DNA of 64,000 nt from JAXLYE01 sp046351595 (GTDB taxonomy: Bacteria > Myxococcota_A > Polyangia > Palsa-1104 > JAEUJZ01): the NCBI GenBank assembly GCA_046351595.1, contig JAXLYE010000004.1, positions 558,001 to 622,000 of the forward strand. Reading direction: 5' to 3'. The first letter of the stretch is position 1. Each line of letters starts with the position of its first letter. A program made the position numbers and the translations under genes. The notes beneath the pieces were generated by a model that was not told where the DNA came from, ran no database searches, and saw nothing but the letters and a program-made list of their open reading frames with translations. Below are positions 56,045 through 64,000 of the stretch, piece by piece.

Positions 56045-57316
56045 GTGTGCGACACCGTCTGCGTCGTCGAGAAGGACGGCGTGCTCTTCGCCAAGAACTC
56101 GGATCGGCCGGCCAACGAGGCGCAGGTGCTCGACTGGCAGCCGGCGCGCGAGCACCCGCCCGGAGCCGAGGTCCGCTGCACGTGGCTGAGCATCCCGCAG
56201 GCGCGGCGCACGCACGCGGTGCTGCTGTCGCGGCCGTACTGGGGCTTCGGCGCCGAGATGGCCGCCAACGAGCACGGCGTGATGATCGGCAACGAGGCGG
56301 TCTTCACGCGCCACGCGGTGCCGCGGCGCGGCCTCACCGGCATGGATCTGGTCCGCCTCGCCGTCGAGCGCGCGGCCAGCGCCGCCGAGGCGGTGCAGCT
56401 CCTGGTCGACCTGATCGCGCGCCACGGGCAGGGCGGCGGCTGCGATCACGAGAGCGCGAGCTTCCGCTACTTCAGCAGCTTCCTTGTCGCCGACCGGCGC
56501 CGCGCCTTCGTGCTCGAGACCGCGGGCCGTGAGCACGCCATCGAAGAGGTGCGCGGCGCGCGGGCGATCTCCAACGGGCTGACCATCCCGGGCTTCGCCG
56601 AGCGGCACTCGGATCGGATCAAGACCTGGGCGGGTCGGTGTCGGGTGCGGCAGCCGCGGGTGCAGGCGCGGGCCGGGCAGGGCAGGGGGCTCGCCGGCCT
56701 GCTGGCGCTGCTGCGCGATCACGGCCCGCACGCGACCGCCGACTCGCCCGTGGACTACGAGCCCATCGCCGGCGCCATGGGCGGCGCGTGCATGCACGCG
56801 GGCGGGCTGTTCGCGGCGGCGCAGACCGTGGCCTCGTGGGCGGCGCGGCTCTCGGAGGACGGCGATCGGCACCTGGTGACCGCGACCGCGGCGCCGTGCA
56901 CCTCGCTGTTCAAGCCGGTCGTGGTGACCGCGCCGATCCGCTCGCTGGTGCACGCCGTGCCCGGCGACATCGCCGACGACACCTCGCTGTTCTGGCGGCA
57001 CGAGCGCCTGCACCGCCTGGTGCTGCGCAACCCGCGGCTGCTCCTGCCGAAGCTGGCCGCGGCGCGCGACGCCGTCGAGGCGCTGTGGCTGACCGCGCCG
57101 CCGACGCCGGAGGAGGCGTTCCGCGAGGGCGACGCGCTGCTCGAGGGCTGGCTCGACGAGGCGCGGCAGCGGCTGCGCGAGGCGGGCCAGCCGCCGTCGG
57201 AGCGACCGGCGTACGTCGAGCGCTACTGGCGCACCCGCGACGCCCGCGCCGGGCTGACCGGGGACCGCCCGCGCTCGCTGCGACCGCCGTTTGCGGCTAG
57301 AAGCGCAGGCCGATGA
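56045..57316 (+). CDS. Peptidase C69 (secernin/dipeptidase) family protein
   Basis: 423 residues from the GTG at 56045, one base after the amine oxidase stop. Removal of Met exposes Cys2 (M-CDTVCVVEKDGVLFAKNSDRPANE) as the N-terminal nucleophile expected in this Ntn-hydrolase family. The DRPANE box and WGFGAEMAANEHGVMIGNEAVF match secernin. Later GGACMHAGG and SLFKPVVVTAP complete the fold. It may hydrolyse dipeptides or amide bonds; the substrate is unknown. The last 20 bp overlap the 3' end of the convergent lipoprotein gene. Confidence 0.82.
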   Translation: MCDTVCVVEKDGVLFAKNSDRPANEAQVLDWQPAREHPPGAEVRCTWLSIPQARRTHAVLLSRPYWGFGAEMAANEHGVMIGNEAVFTRHAVPRRGLTGMDLVRLAVERAASAAEAVQLLVDLIARHGQGGGCDHESASFRYFSSFLVADRRRAFVLETAGREHAIEEVRGARAISNGLTIPGFAERHSDRIKTWAGRCRVRQPRVQARAGQGRGLAGLLALLRDHGPHATADSPVDYEPIAGAMGGACMHAGGLFAAAQTVASWAARLSEDGDRHLVTATAAPCTSLFKPVVVTAPIRSLVHAVPGDIADDTSLFWRHERLHRLVLRNPRLLLPKLAAARDAVEALWLTAPPTPEEAFREGDALLEGWLDEARQRLREAGQPPSERPAYVERYWRTRDARAGLTGDRPRSLRPPFAARSAGR

Positions 57317-57854
57317 TCGGAGTCGGAGCCGGAGCCGGAGTCGGCGCGACCGGGACCTCGGGCGCGAGGTAGCGCAGCGATGGCTGATCGGGCCGCGCCT
57401 CCTGCGGGCGGCGGTTCAGGCCGAGCACCCACAGCACGGTGCCGACGATCATCGGCGGCTCGGCCGACAGCGCCAGCAGGCCGAAGGCGAGGCGCAGCGG
57501 CTCGTCACTGGCGAAGAACCCGATGGAGCCGGCGACCGAGGCCACCGAGCCGATGTACGTCAGCACCGCGCCGGCCGTGACCATCGGGCTGTAGCGCCGC
57601 GCCGTCACCAGCCGCCGCCCGGTGCTGTCTGCGACGGCGCCGGCGGTCGCAACGGGCGCCGGCAGCGCGTCGGCGCGGACGAAGACCGGCCGGCCGTCCC
57701 GGGCGCGGACCGCCGGCACCGCGACCCCGGCGCGCTCGCCCGCGGGCAGCGCCGCGGCCTGTGCGAGCTGCGGCTCGCTGATCAGGTAGCGATCGCTGAC
57801 GTAGCAGCCCGAGGCCGACAGGGCGATCGCAGCGACAGGAACCAGGCTGCGCAC
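57297..57854 (-). CDS. Lipoprotein with two possible membrane segments
   Basis: 185 residues from a GTG. AIALSASGC is a lipobox. The centre has two hydrophobic stretches (VTAGAVLTYIGSVASVAGSIG and LRLAFGLLALSAEPPMIVG), followed by LNRRPQEARPDQP and a Pro-rich tail ending IIGLRF. It could be an anchored outer-membrane protein. It lies nine bases downstream of the Gfo/Idh gene, same strand. No family recognised. Confidence 0.5.
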   Translation of the reverse strand: MRSLVPVAAIALSASGCYVSDRYLISEPQLAQAAALPAGERAGVAVPAVRARDGRPVFVRADALPAPVATAGAVADSTGRRLVTARRYSPMVTAGAVLTYIGSVASVAGSIGFFASDEPLRLAFGLLALSAEPPMIVGTVLWVLGLNRRPQEARPDQPSLRYLAPEVPVAPTPAPAPTPIIGLRF

Positions 57855-57863
57855 GGCGAGCCG

Positions 57864-58856
57864 CTAGGACATCCGGCGGTCGAGGTCCGCGCGGATGAGC
57901 GAGGAGACGTCGTGGACCAGGCGCAGCGCCGCGGTCGCCTCTTCGGCGGTGACGCGCGGCGGGCTGCCGGTGTGGGCGCAGCGCACGAAGTCCTGCGCCT
58001 CGAGCAGCAGCGGCTCCGTCGAGGCGACCTGCACCTGATCGACGACGCTCTGCTGCTGGTAGGTGATGCCGCCGTCCTGCGCCTGGTAGGTCGCCAGGGT
58101 GTGGCGGTGCACGAAGATCTCCTTGCGCAGCAGGTCCGCGACGATGAACGAGTCGGGCGTGGTGACCTCGATGGCGCGCACCTTCTGCTCGGTGACGCGC
58201 GAGGCGAACAGGCTGCACACCGGGCCGTCGCGCAGGCTGAGGTGCGCCACCGCGTGGTCGATCTCCGACGAGCGGACGATGCGGCCGGCGGCGCTGAGCG
58301 CGGTGATCGGCAGCCCGCGGCACAGGTCGAGCAGCAGATCGGCGTCGTGGATCATGAGGTCGAGCGCGACGTCGACGACGCGGCTGCTGGTGGCGTAGCT
58401 GGAGAGGCGGCGGAAGGACATCGCGAAGGGCGGCTGGCCGCGCTCGCCGAGGATCCGTTTCAGCTCGCTGAAGACGGGGTTGTAGCGCTCGATGTGGCCG
58501 ACCATCAAGAGCAGGCGCCGCGCCCGCGCCAGGGCCGCGAGCTCCTCGGCCTGCTCGACGTGCTCGGTGATCGACTTCTCGACCAGGACGTGGCGGTCCG
58601 CGAGCAGGCACTTTTGCACGTGCTCGTGGTGCTGTGGCGTCGGCGTCGCGATGGCGACGGCCTCGGCCTTGTCGAGCAGCGCCTCGATGCTCGGCAGCGC
58701 CGGCACGCCGTAGCGGGCGCCGACGAGCTGCGCGCGATCGCCGTCGGCGTCATAGACCCCGACGAGCTCCGCCTCCGGCATGCTGCGCAGCACGCGGGCG
58801 TGCCGCTCTCCCATCAGCCCGACGCCCAAGACCCCCACCTTGAGCTGGCTCGTCAT
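57864..58856 (-). CDS. Gfo/Idh/MocA family NAD(P)-dependent dehydrogenase
   Basis: 330 residues. The N-terminal Rossmann domain begins VGVLGVGLMGERHARVLRSM, and the family's EKP element reads LVEKSITEHVEQAEELAAL. The C-terminal domain has GHIERYNPVFSELKRIL and DVALDLMIHDADLLLDL, with the catalytic His in D-L-M-I-H-D. Members oxidise or reduce sugars, sugar nucleotides or related polyols. The GHIERYNP string resembles UDP-GlcNAc-3-oxidase-like and WbpB-type enzymes. No sugar-biosynthesis neighbours support a specific substrate. Confidence 0.85.
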   Translation of the reverse strand: MTSQLKVGVLGVGLMGERHARVLRSMPEAELVGVYDADGDRAQLVGARYGVPALPSIEALLDKAEAVAIATPTPQHHEHVQKCLLADRHVLVEKSITEHVEQAEELAALARARRLLLMVGHIERYNPVFSELKRILGERGQPPFAMSFRRLSSYATSSRVVDVALDLMIHDADLLLDLCRGLPITALSAAGRIVRSSEIDHAVAHLSLRDGPVCSLFASRVTEQKVRAIEVTTPDSFIVADLLRKEIFVHRHTLATYQAQDGGITYQQQSVVDQVQVASTEPLLLEAQDFVRCAHTGSPPRVTAEEATAALRLVHDVSSLIRADLDRRMS

Positions 58857-58894
58857 CTGGAGCTCCCAATAGAGCTCCGGAGGGAGCTACGTAC

Positions 58895-58929
58895 CGGGCT
58901 CCCGACCGAGCTCCCAATCAGGGAGCCCG
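58895..58929. terminator. Perfect 9-bp stem hairpin between two minus-strand genes
   Basis: CGGGCTCCC at 58895-58903 pairs with GGGAGCCCG at 58921-58929 across a 17-base loop. It sits six bases from the stop of the 58935 gene and upstream of the Gfo/Idh gene. No U-tract follows on either side, so an intrinsic terminator is uncertain; further copies of AGCTCCC lie alongside. Confidence 0.4.
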
Positions 58930-58934
58930 AGTCG

Positions 58935-59603
58935 TCACGGAGTAGCGAGCTTGCCGTCGCGAAGAGGGGCCGGGATGGGGCGCGCTTCGTTCTTGCCGAC
59001 ACGATGGTACCTCAACATCGCCCATTCATCGTCCGAGAACAAGTCCTCTTCACAGCGACTGTCCCAAGCCGGCTTGGGGGCTCCGGATTGTGTCACCAGG
59101 ACGCGGATCGCGCGCGGGTCGCTGTCGCGCAGCGAGAGCAGCCGGGCCTTGCGCTCCGGCGCCGACAGCGCGTCGATCTCCTGCGCCAGATCGCTGCGCT
59201 GTCCGTCGTCTGTCAGGAAGAGGTCGGGCAGCTCGTTGAAGCTGTCGGGCAGCCGGAAGCTGATCTTGCCCTGTGTATTGTTCGAGTAGGGCGCCACCGG
59301 CATCAGCGTCAGCGGCTCACTGGTGCGAACCAGCTCGGTGCCGCAGGCGTCGTCGCCGCACTTGGCGCCGGAGCTGCCGGGGTTGGGCGCGCAGACCTTG
59401 ACCGACAGGTCGCGGTACACCGCGGGGTTGCCCATGCCGTCGTCGCGGCGGCCGATCAGCGTCACGTCGATGCAGGCGGCGGTGCGGCGGACGCAGGGGT
59501 CCTCGCTCTCGCAGCCGGTGGTGAAGAGGATCGGGGCGAGCAGCCCGAGCACGGGACCCGCGAACGCGAGTCGGGCAGAGCGTGGCGAAGTCAGAGTCAC
59601 CAT
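58935..59603 (-). CDS. Hypothetical lipoprotein
   Basis: 222 residues from the ATG at 59603; a GTG seven codons earlier is possible. The signal (FAGPVLGLLAPILFTTGC) ends in a lipobox. The mature part starts ESEDPCVRRTAACIDVTLIGR and has six cysteines, with NTQGKISFRLPDSFNELPDL in the middle and RAIRVLVTQSGAPKPAWDSRC later. It probably forms a small disulfide-bonded beta-rich domain. I recognise no family. Confidence 0.55.
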   Translation of the reverse strand: MVTLTSPRSARLAFAGPVLGLLAPILFTTGCESEDPCVRRTAACIDVTLIGRRDDGMGNPAVYRDLSVKVCAPNPGSSGAKCGDDACGTELVRTSEPLTLMPVAPYSNNTQGKISFRLPDSFNELPDLFLTDDGQRSDLAQEIDALSAPERKARLLSLRDSDPRAIRVLVTQSGAPKPAWDSRCEEDLFSDDEWAMLRYHRVGKNEARPIPAPLRDGKLATP

Positions 59604-60272
59604 GGCCGCGAAACCTATCACCACCCGAAGATCCGCCGCAACGGGCGCGACGCGTCGCTACCGGCCGGGAACGAGCGGCGGGCCGCGGCGTCGCTGCGAC
59701 CGGCGCCGGCTGGACCCGGCCGGACCCGGATCTAGAAGCCGTCTGCCCATCCTCCTCATCAAAATCAAGCCGGCGGGAACGGAGGCCCGCCGATCTATTT
59801 GCACTAGCAGTGTAATAATTGGCAGCAGCGACGCGCGCTCTGGCGCCGGGCGGCTTGCTGTCGGGCGCGAAGCGAACGCGACAAATCGGCCCGGCGGTCG
59901 GACTTTCGCAGGAGATGCACAAATCGCGGTTGTGTTATAACGGCCGCCGTCCGACGGTCCCTTTGGGTCGTCCGAAAAGCCTGCCGTGATCGCGCATGTG
60001 CCCGCATTCCGCAACGGAGTCGACGCGCTCTTGGAGGAGCTTCCGCAGCTCTTGGCGTGCTTGGAACCCTGGGAAGCCTGGGAACCCGGGGAGCCTTGGG
60101 CGCTCGCGGCGTTCCCGGCGCGCGTGCAGCCCGTGCAGCCTGAGATGCCCCGGGGCTGCCGCGTCCCACCGACGTGCGCCGACGGCGTGGCGCACGGACC
60201 GGGCCAGCCTCGAGACGCTCGGCGCGTCGAGGCGCTCTCGGCTCGCGGCTGTCAGCCGCTTTCGGCAGACTG
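59604..60272. other. 669-bp intergenic region
   Basis: Divergent gap between the lipoprotein and diguanylate cyclase genes. It contains AT-rich patches near 59757-59820 and a TTATAA at 59935-59940, which may be part of a promoter for the plus-strand gene. A 9-bp-period tandem repeat lies at 60060-60104. An open stretch of about 95 codons at 59986-60273 is not convincing as a gene. Confidence 0.5.
60060..60104. repeat. Five 9-bp units of CTGGGAACC type
   Basis: Copies: cttggaacc, ctgggaagc, ctgggaacc, cggggagcc, ttgggcgct. Period nine would code for a three-residue unit in any frame, but the surrounding frame shows no other coding sign. Confidence 0.6.
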
Positions 60273-61529
60273 ATGTCCATGCGCGACCGCACGAGCCAGG
60301 CAGCAGCCGACCCCCGTCGAGTAGACAGCGGTGCCGTAGCCGGCTGGGGGGCGCCCGTGCGTGACCGCATCTTCTGTGTCTCCGACGAGGAGGCGACCCT
60401 CTTGGCGCTGCGGCAGCAGCTCGCGGCGCGGCTGGGCGAGGGCTGCATCGTCGAGACCCTGCGCGGCAGCGCCGCGGCCCTGCGCCGGCTCGACGAGCTG
60501 CGCGGCGACCCGCCCGTGGTGCTGGTGGTCGACCATCCGCTCGCCGGGCAGCCGCCCGACGGGCTGGGGGCGCTCGAGCTGTTGGGCGAAGCCGGTCGCG
60601 AGGCGCCGCCGAGCAGCCGGCCCGAGAAGGACCGCGAGCGCGCGCCCGGCTCGCCCGCCACGGTGCTGCTCGTGCCGCCGGGCAGCGAGGCGGTGGCGGC
60701 GCAGGCCGCGGCGCACGCCGGCCTGTCGCTCTACCTCACCCGCCCGTGGGCGCCGCTGCAGCTCCAGCTCGCCGTCGAGAACCTCGTGCGCGCGCAGCGC
60801 CTTGTGCGCAAGAACGAGCGCCTCCTCTCGTCGCTGCAGGAGCAGCAGCGCGAGGTCGAGGCCATGGCCCAGAACCTCGAGGCGCGCATCCGCGAGCGCA
60901 CGGTTGCTCTGGAAGAGGCCAACCGCCGGCTGTCGCAGCTCGCGGCCACCGACGGGCTGACCGGCCTGTACAACCACCGCTACCTGCAGGACCACCTGGT
61001 CCTCGAGGTCGAGCGCTCGCTGCGCACCGGCGTGCCGCTGGGCATGCTGATGATCGACGTCGACCACTTCCGCCTCTACAATAACCGCTTCGGGCACCAG
61101 ACCGGCGACGAGGTGCTGCGGCGCGTGGCGCGGCTGATCTCGGATCACCGCCGCGTCAACGACGTGGTGGCGCGCTACGGCGGCGAGGAGTTCGCGCTCC
61201 TGCTCATCAACGCCGACCAGCGTGTCGCCGCCAACATCGCCGAGCGCCTGCGCGCCCGCGTCGCGGCCGAGCCGTTCCCGCAGACCGATCAGTTCCCGGG
61301 CGGGCGCATCACCATCTCCGTCGGTGTCGCCGCCTGTCCCAGCGACAGCACCACGGCCGCGGGCCTCCTGGCTGCTGCCGACGCGGCGCTGTTCCGCGCC
61401 AAGCACGGCGGCCGCAACCAGGTGCGCATCGCCGGCGAGCCCGATCCCTACTTCGTGCCCGGCCAGTCGAGCAGCCCGCTGGCGGCGGCCGCCGGGAGCA
61501 CGCCGCATCGCGGCGACAAGTGGCGTTGA
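60273..61529 (+). CDS. Diguanylate cyclase with degenerate receiver domain
   Basis: 418 residues from the ATG at 60273 (ATG at 60279 and GTG at 60357 are alternatives). The N-terminal receiver-like domain has the probable phosphate-accepting Asp87 (VVLVVDHPLAG) and LYLTRPW, where the usual Lys is Arg157. It carries a charged insert at about 107-127. A coiled coil (LLSSLQEQQREVEAMAQNLE) leads to the GGDEF domain, which is catalytic in form (RYGGEEF at 303-307). An RxxD inhibitory site (RVND, 294-297) lies five residues upstream of GGEEF, so product inhibition by c-di-GMP is expected. It makes cyclic di-GMP, probably in the cytoplasm. Confidence 0.9.
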   Translation: MSMRDRTSQAAADPRRVDSGAVAGWGAPVRDRIFCVSDEEATLLALRQQLAARLGEGCIVETLRGSAAALRRLDELRGDPPVVLVVDHPLAGQPPDGLGALELLGEAGREAPPSSRPEKDRERAPGSPATVLLVPPGSEAVAAQAAAHAGLSLYLTRPWAPLQLQLAVENLVRAQRLVRKNERLLSSLQEQQREVEAMAQNLEARIRERTVALEEANRRLSQLAATDGLTGLYNHRYLQDHLVLEVERSLRTGVPLGMLMIDVDHFRLYNNRFGHQTGDEVLRRVARLISDHRRVNDVVARYGGEEFALLLINADQRVAANIAERLRARVAAEPFPQTDQFPGGRITISVGVAACPSDSTTAAGLLAAADAALFRAKHGGRNQVRIAGEPDPYFVPGQSSSPLAAAAGSTPHRGDKWR

Positions 61530-61723
61530 ATGACCGGCCTGTCGCCCAGCCTGCGCGCTCTACGCACAGCGCGCCTCCGTGTCCGGGCCATTCCCGCGGG
61601 CGCGTGCGGCGCAGCACACGCGGCGGCGCGTACACCCCGGGCTGAACAGCGACCTACGGCGGCGTTATCACGCCGCTTCTGCTTCGCGGCTTGCCTCAAA
61701 AGGGGCGGCTGCCCTACAACAGC

Positions 61724-62449
61724 ATGAAGATGGACGAAAGCAACCAATCCCCTTCTCCGCGCGCATCGCGCTCGGTGCTCGTGACCGGCGCCAGCCGCGG
61801 CATCGGCCTCGAGTTCGTGCGCTCCTACCTCGGGCGGGGCGCCAGCGTCATCGCCGCGGCGCGCAACCCGGCCGCAGCCACCGAGCTGCAGCAGCTCGGC
61901 GAGCAGTACCCCGACCAGCTCCGGCTGATGCAGCTCGACGTCAAGGACGAGCGCTCGGTCGAGCTGCTCGACGGCGCCATCGGCAATACGCCGATCGACC
62001 TGCTCATCAACAACGCCGGCATCCTGCACGTCGAGACGCTGGAGAACATGGACTTCGCCTCGGTGCTCGAGCAGTTCCGGGTGAACGCGCTCGGCGCGCT
62101 GCAGGTGACGCACGCGCTGCTCGGCAACTTCAGCGACGGCGCGCGCATCGTCAACATGACCTCGCGCATGGGGTCACTCGACGACAACACCTCGGGCGGC
62201 TACTACGGCTACCGCATGTCCAAGGCCGCGCTCAACATGGCGACGCGCAGCCTGGCGGTTGATCTCAAGGGCCGCAACATCACGGTCATCGCCATGCACC
62301 CGGGCATGGTGCAGACCGACATGACGCGCGGCTTCGGCATGATGGCGCCCGCCGAGAGCGTGGCCAGCATGGTCGAGATCATCGAGAAGCTCACGCCGGC
62401 GCAGAGCGGCCAGTTCCTGCACTACCAGGGCACGACGCTGCCGTGGTAG
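61724..62449 (+). CDS. Short-chain dehydrogenase/reductase
   Basis: 241 residues from the ATG at 61724; a TTG at 61691 would add eleven residues without support. SVLVTGASRGIGLEFVRSYL is the nucleotide motif, LINNAGIL the NNAG element, Ser in VNMTSRMG and YRMSK the YxxxK. The C-terminus (MHPGMVQTDMTRGF, then GQFLHYQGTTLPW) resembles the C-factor/sniffer-type carbonyl reductase branch, which in Myxococcus includes the CsgA developmental signal. The resemblance is to the branch and does not make it csgA. The next gene starts inside its stop region. Confidence 0.85.
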   Translation: MKMDESNQSPSPRASRSVLVTGASRGIGLEFVRSYLGRGASVIAAARNPAAATELQQLGEQYPDQLRLMQLDVKDERSVELLDGAIGNTPIDLLINNAGILHVETLENMDFASVLEQFRVNALGALQVTHALLGNFSDGARIVNMTSRMGSLDDNTSGGYYGYRMSKAALNMATRSLAVDLKGRNITVIAMHPGMVQTDMTRGFGMMAPAESVASMVEIIEKLTPAQSGQFLHYQGTTLPW

Positions 62450-63036
62450 CGCGCGGGCTCGCTGGCCTCCTTCCGCAGGCGCAACGGCGCCTGAAGACCG
62501 CGGCCCTCGCCGGCGCGCTCGCGCTGGTCCCGTCCGTCGCGGGGACGGCGCGCGCCGACAAGCCGGCGCCGTCTCCGAACGGCAGTGCGGCTGCGGCCGC
62601 AGCGCCGGCCCCGACGATCGACCCGCAGAAGCGCGCGGACCTCTTGCGCCTCATGCAGGTCACCGGCGCTACGCGCATGGGCATGCAGCTGTTCGACCAG
62701 GTGCTGGCCAGCTTCAAGAACGTGGTCCCCGGCGCCAAGGAGTCGTTCTGGACCGAGTTCCGCAAAGAGGTCAACGTCGACGAGCTGACCGAGCGCCTGC
62801 TGCCGATCTACGACCGCCACCTGAGCCCGTCCGAGGTCAAGGAGCTGATCCGCTTCTACGAGTCGCCGCTCGGCAAGAAGGTGCTGGCGTCGATGCCCGC
62901 GATCACGGCCGAGAGCATGCAGGCCGGCCAGGCCTGGGGCATGGACCTGGCGCTGCGGGCCAAGAAGAAGATCGACGCCCAGAAGCAGCTCGACGCGCAG
63001 CGCGCGGCCGAGGCGCCCAGGCCCGGCAGCCGCTGA
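62443..63036 (+). CDS. Exported DUF2059 protein
   Basis: 197 residues from a GTG at 62443 that overlaps the SDR stop by seven bases. The signal peptide is LKTAALAGALALVPSVAGTARA, followed by a Pro/Ala linker. Residues about 65-180 match DUF2059 (PF09832): DLLRLMQVTGATRMGMQLFD, then IYDRHLSPSEVKELIRFYES, PLGKKVLASMPAITAESM. The fold is a helical bundle; its function is unknown. It is translationally coupled to the SDR. Confidence 0.75.
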   Translation: MVARGLAGLLPQAQRRLKTAALAGALALVPSVAGTARADKPAPSPNGSAAAAAAPAPTIDPQKRADLLRLMQVTGATRMGMQLFDQVLASFKNVVPGAKESFWTEFRKEVNVDELTERLLPIYDRHLSPSEVKELIRFYESPLGKKVLASMPAITAESMQAGQAWGMDLALRAKKKIDAQKQLDAQRAAEAPRPGSR

Positions 63037-63199
63037 CGCTCCGCCGCCGAGCCGCGGCCCTTCAAGTCGGGGCGCGCAGGTGGTATGCGTGCGCGATGCG
63101 TCATGAACCGCCCCGCGAGCGAGCCGCCCCGCGCTCGCCGCACCCGCGCCGGCCGCCGCTCGTCGTGGCCGCCGGATCTGCCGTGAGCGCGAGCGCGCC

Positions 63200-64000
63200 A
63201 TGAGGCCGATCCGCATCGGCTGCGCCTCGGCCTTCTGGGGCGACACCAGCACCGCCGCGGCCCAGCTGGTGCATCGCGGCGACGTCGACTACCTGGTCTT
63301 CGACTACCTGGCGGAGATCACCATGTCGATCCTGGCGGCGCGGCGGCTGAAGGATCCGGGCGCGGGCTTCGCGACCGACTTTGTCACGCACGTCATGGCG
63401 CCGCTGCTGCCGGAGCTCAAGCGGCGCGGCATCCGCGTCGTCGCCAACGCCGGCGGCGTGAACCCGCTGGCGTGCAAGGCCGCGCTCGAGGCCGCCGCCG
63501 CCCAGGCCGGCGTGGCGTGCCGCGTCGCCGCGGTGCTGGGCGACGATCTCCTGCCGCAGCAGCGCGAGCTCCGCGGCTGCACCGAGATCGACAGCGGCCT
63601 GCCGCTGCCCGAGAAGCTGCTGTCGATGAACGCGTACCTGGGCGCGCTGCCGATCGCGCGCGCGCTCGATGCCGGCTCCGAGGTGGTCGTCACCGGGCGC
63701 TGCGTGGACTCGGCGCTGGTGCTCGGGCCGCTCGTCCACGCGTTCGGGTGGCAGCCGACGGACTACGATCGGCTCGCGGCCGGCTCTGTCGCCGGTCACA
63801 TCGTCGAGTGCGGCGCGCAGTGCACCGGCGGCAACTTCACCGACTGGGAGCCGCTGCAGGGCGGCTTCGCCGACATGGGCTTCCCGATCGTCGAGTGCGC
63901 CGCCGACGGCGGCTTCGTCGTCACCAAGCCCGAGGGCACGGGCGGACTGGTTTCGGTGCACACCGTGCTCGAGCAGCTCCTGTATGAGATCGGCGATCCG
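63200..64000 (+). CDS. AtuA/DUF1446 family protein, N-terminal part
   Basis: The first 267 residues, cut by the window end. It begins MRPIRIGCASAFWGDTSTAA and continues VDYLVFDYLAEITMSILAAR and VANAGGVNPLACKAALEAAA, then VTGRCVDSALVLGPLVHAFGW. These are the marks of DUF1446 (PF07287), which includes AtuA of acyclic terpene (citronellol/geraniol) degradation. The biochemical role is not settled. No atuB-H genes are visible, so terpene use cannot be claimed. Confidence 0.85.
   Translation, partial: MRPIRIGCASAFWGDTSTAAAQLVHRGDVDYLVFDYLAEITMSILAARRLKDPGAGFATDFVTHVMAPLLPELKRRGIRVVANAGGVNPLACKAALEAAAAQAGVACRVAAVLGDDLLPQQRELRGCTEIDSGLPLPEKLLSMNAYLGALPIARALDAGSEVVVTGRCVDSALVLGPLVHAFGWQPTDYDRLAAGSVAGHIVECGAQCTGGNFTDWEPLQGGFADMGFPIVECAADGGFVVTKPEGTGGLVSVHTVLEQLLYEIGDP

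Noticed and set aside
59986..60273. Small gene of about 95 codons
   Set aside because: GTG start without ribosome site, low-complexity Trp/Pro/Glu stretch from the 9-bp repeat, and overlap with the true start of the diguanylate cyclase gene.

Overview
The window is very GC-rich, with G or C at most third codon positions. It is packed with lipoprotein signal peptides, cysteine-rich secreted proteins, a transmembrane Ser/Thr protein kinase, a TonB-dependent receptor and divergently or convergently packed genes. This style, together with the kinase, the 12-copy NHL-type lipoprotein and the DUF4403 and DUF2059 proteins, points to a chromosome segment of a predatory or soil deltaproteobacterium of the Myxococcota type. 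That placement is inference; no rRNA, tRNA, phage, transposase or CRISPR was found. Forty-eight protein genes can be supported, two of them cut by the window edges.

Bases 1-9275: the end of a UrtA/AmiC-type ligand-binding protein, then a DUF4246 (2OG-Fe oxygenase-like) gene. Divergent from it is a tightly packed six-gene run: an HTH regulator with a ModA-like binding domain, a PstS-like exported protein, a small lipoprotein, an OprO/OprP-type porin, a YfaP/DUF2135-like lipoprotein and a TonB-dependent receptor. It looks like one envelope uptake or sensing operon. Bases 9400-15050: an NHL-repeat lipoprotein, a Tat-exported dienelactone hydrolase, an unusual pyrimidine-rich lipoprotein gene, a duplicated 88-bp element and a protein with a histone-H1-like tail.

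Bases 15051-33391: a 43-bp-period tandem array lies directly upstream of full-length metH. It is followed by assorted envelope genes (CHRD protein, DUF4403 lipoprotein, DUF3604 lipoprotein, exported alpha/beta hydrolase, beta-barrel protein, double M16 peptidase), an SDR and a family 2 glycosyltransferase. Bases 33713-47051: a FAD/Rieske oxidoreductase coupled to a GF-repeat protein, an Lhr-type helicase overlapping a Nei-type DNA glycosylase, a phi-like GST, a CapA-family protein and a Ser/Thr kinase.

Bases 47275-53241: a complete isc operon (iscS-iscU-iscA-hscB-hscA-fdx), headed not by an Rrf2-type iscR but by a MerR-family gene with a four-cysteine C-terminal cluster. A long dyad flanks its likely promoter. 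Bases 53383-64000: archaeal-type aspartate-semialdehyde dehydrogenase, amine oxidase, C69/secernin-like hydrolase, Gfo/Idh/MocA dehydrogenase, a GGEEF diguanylate cyclase, an SDR coupled to a DUF2059 protein, and the start of an AtuA/DUF1446 protein.

The best candidates for something undescribed are the regulator-porin-TonB receptor operon (2350-9275), the MerR-headed isc operon (47275-53338) and the tandem array in front of metH (15275-15621).
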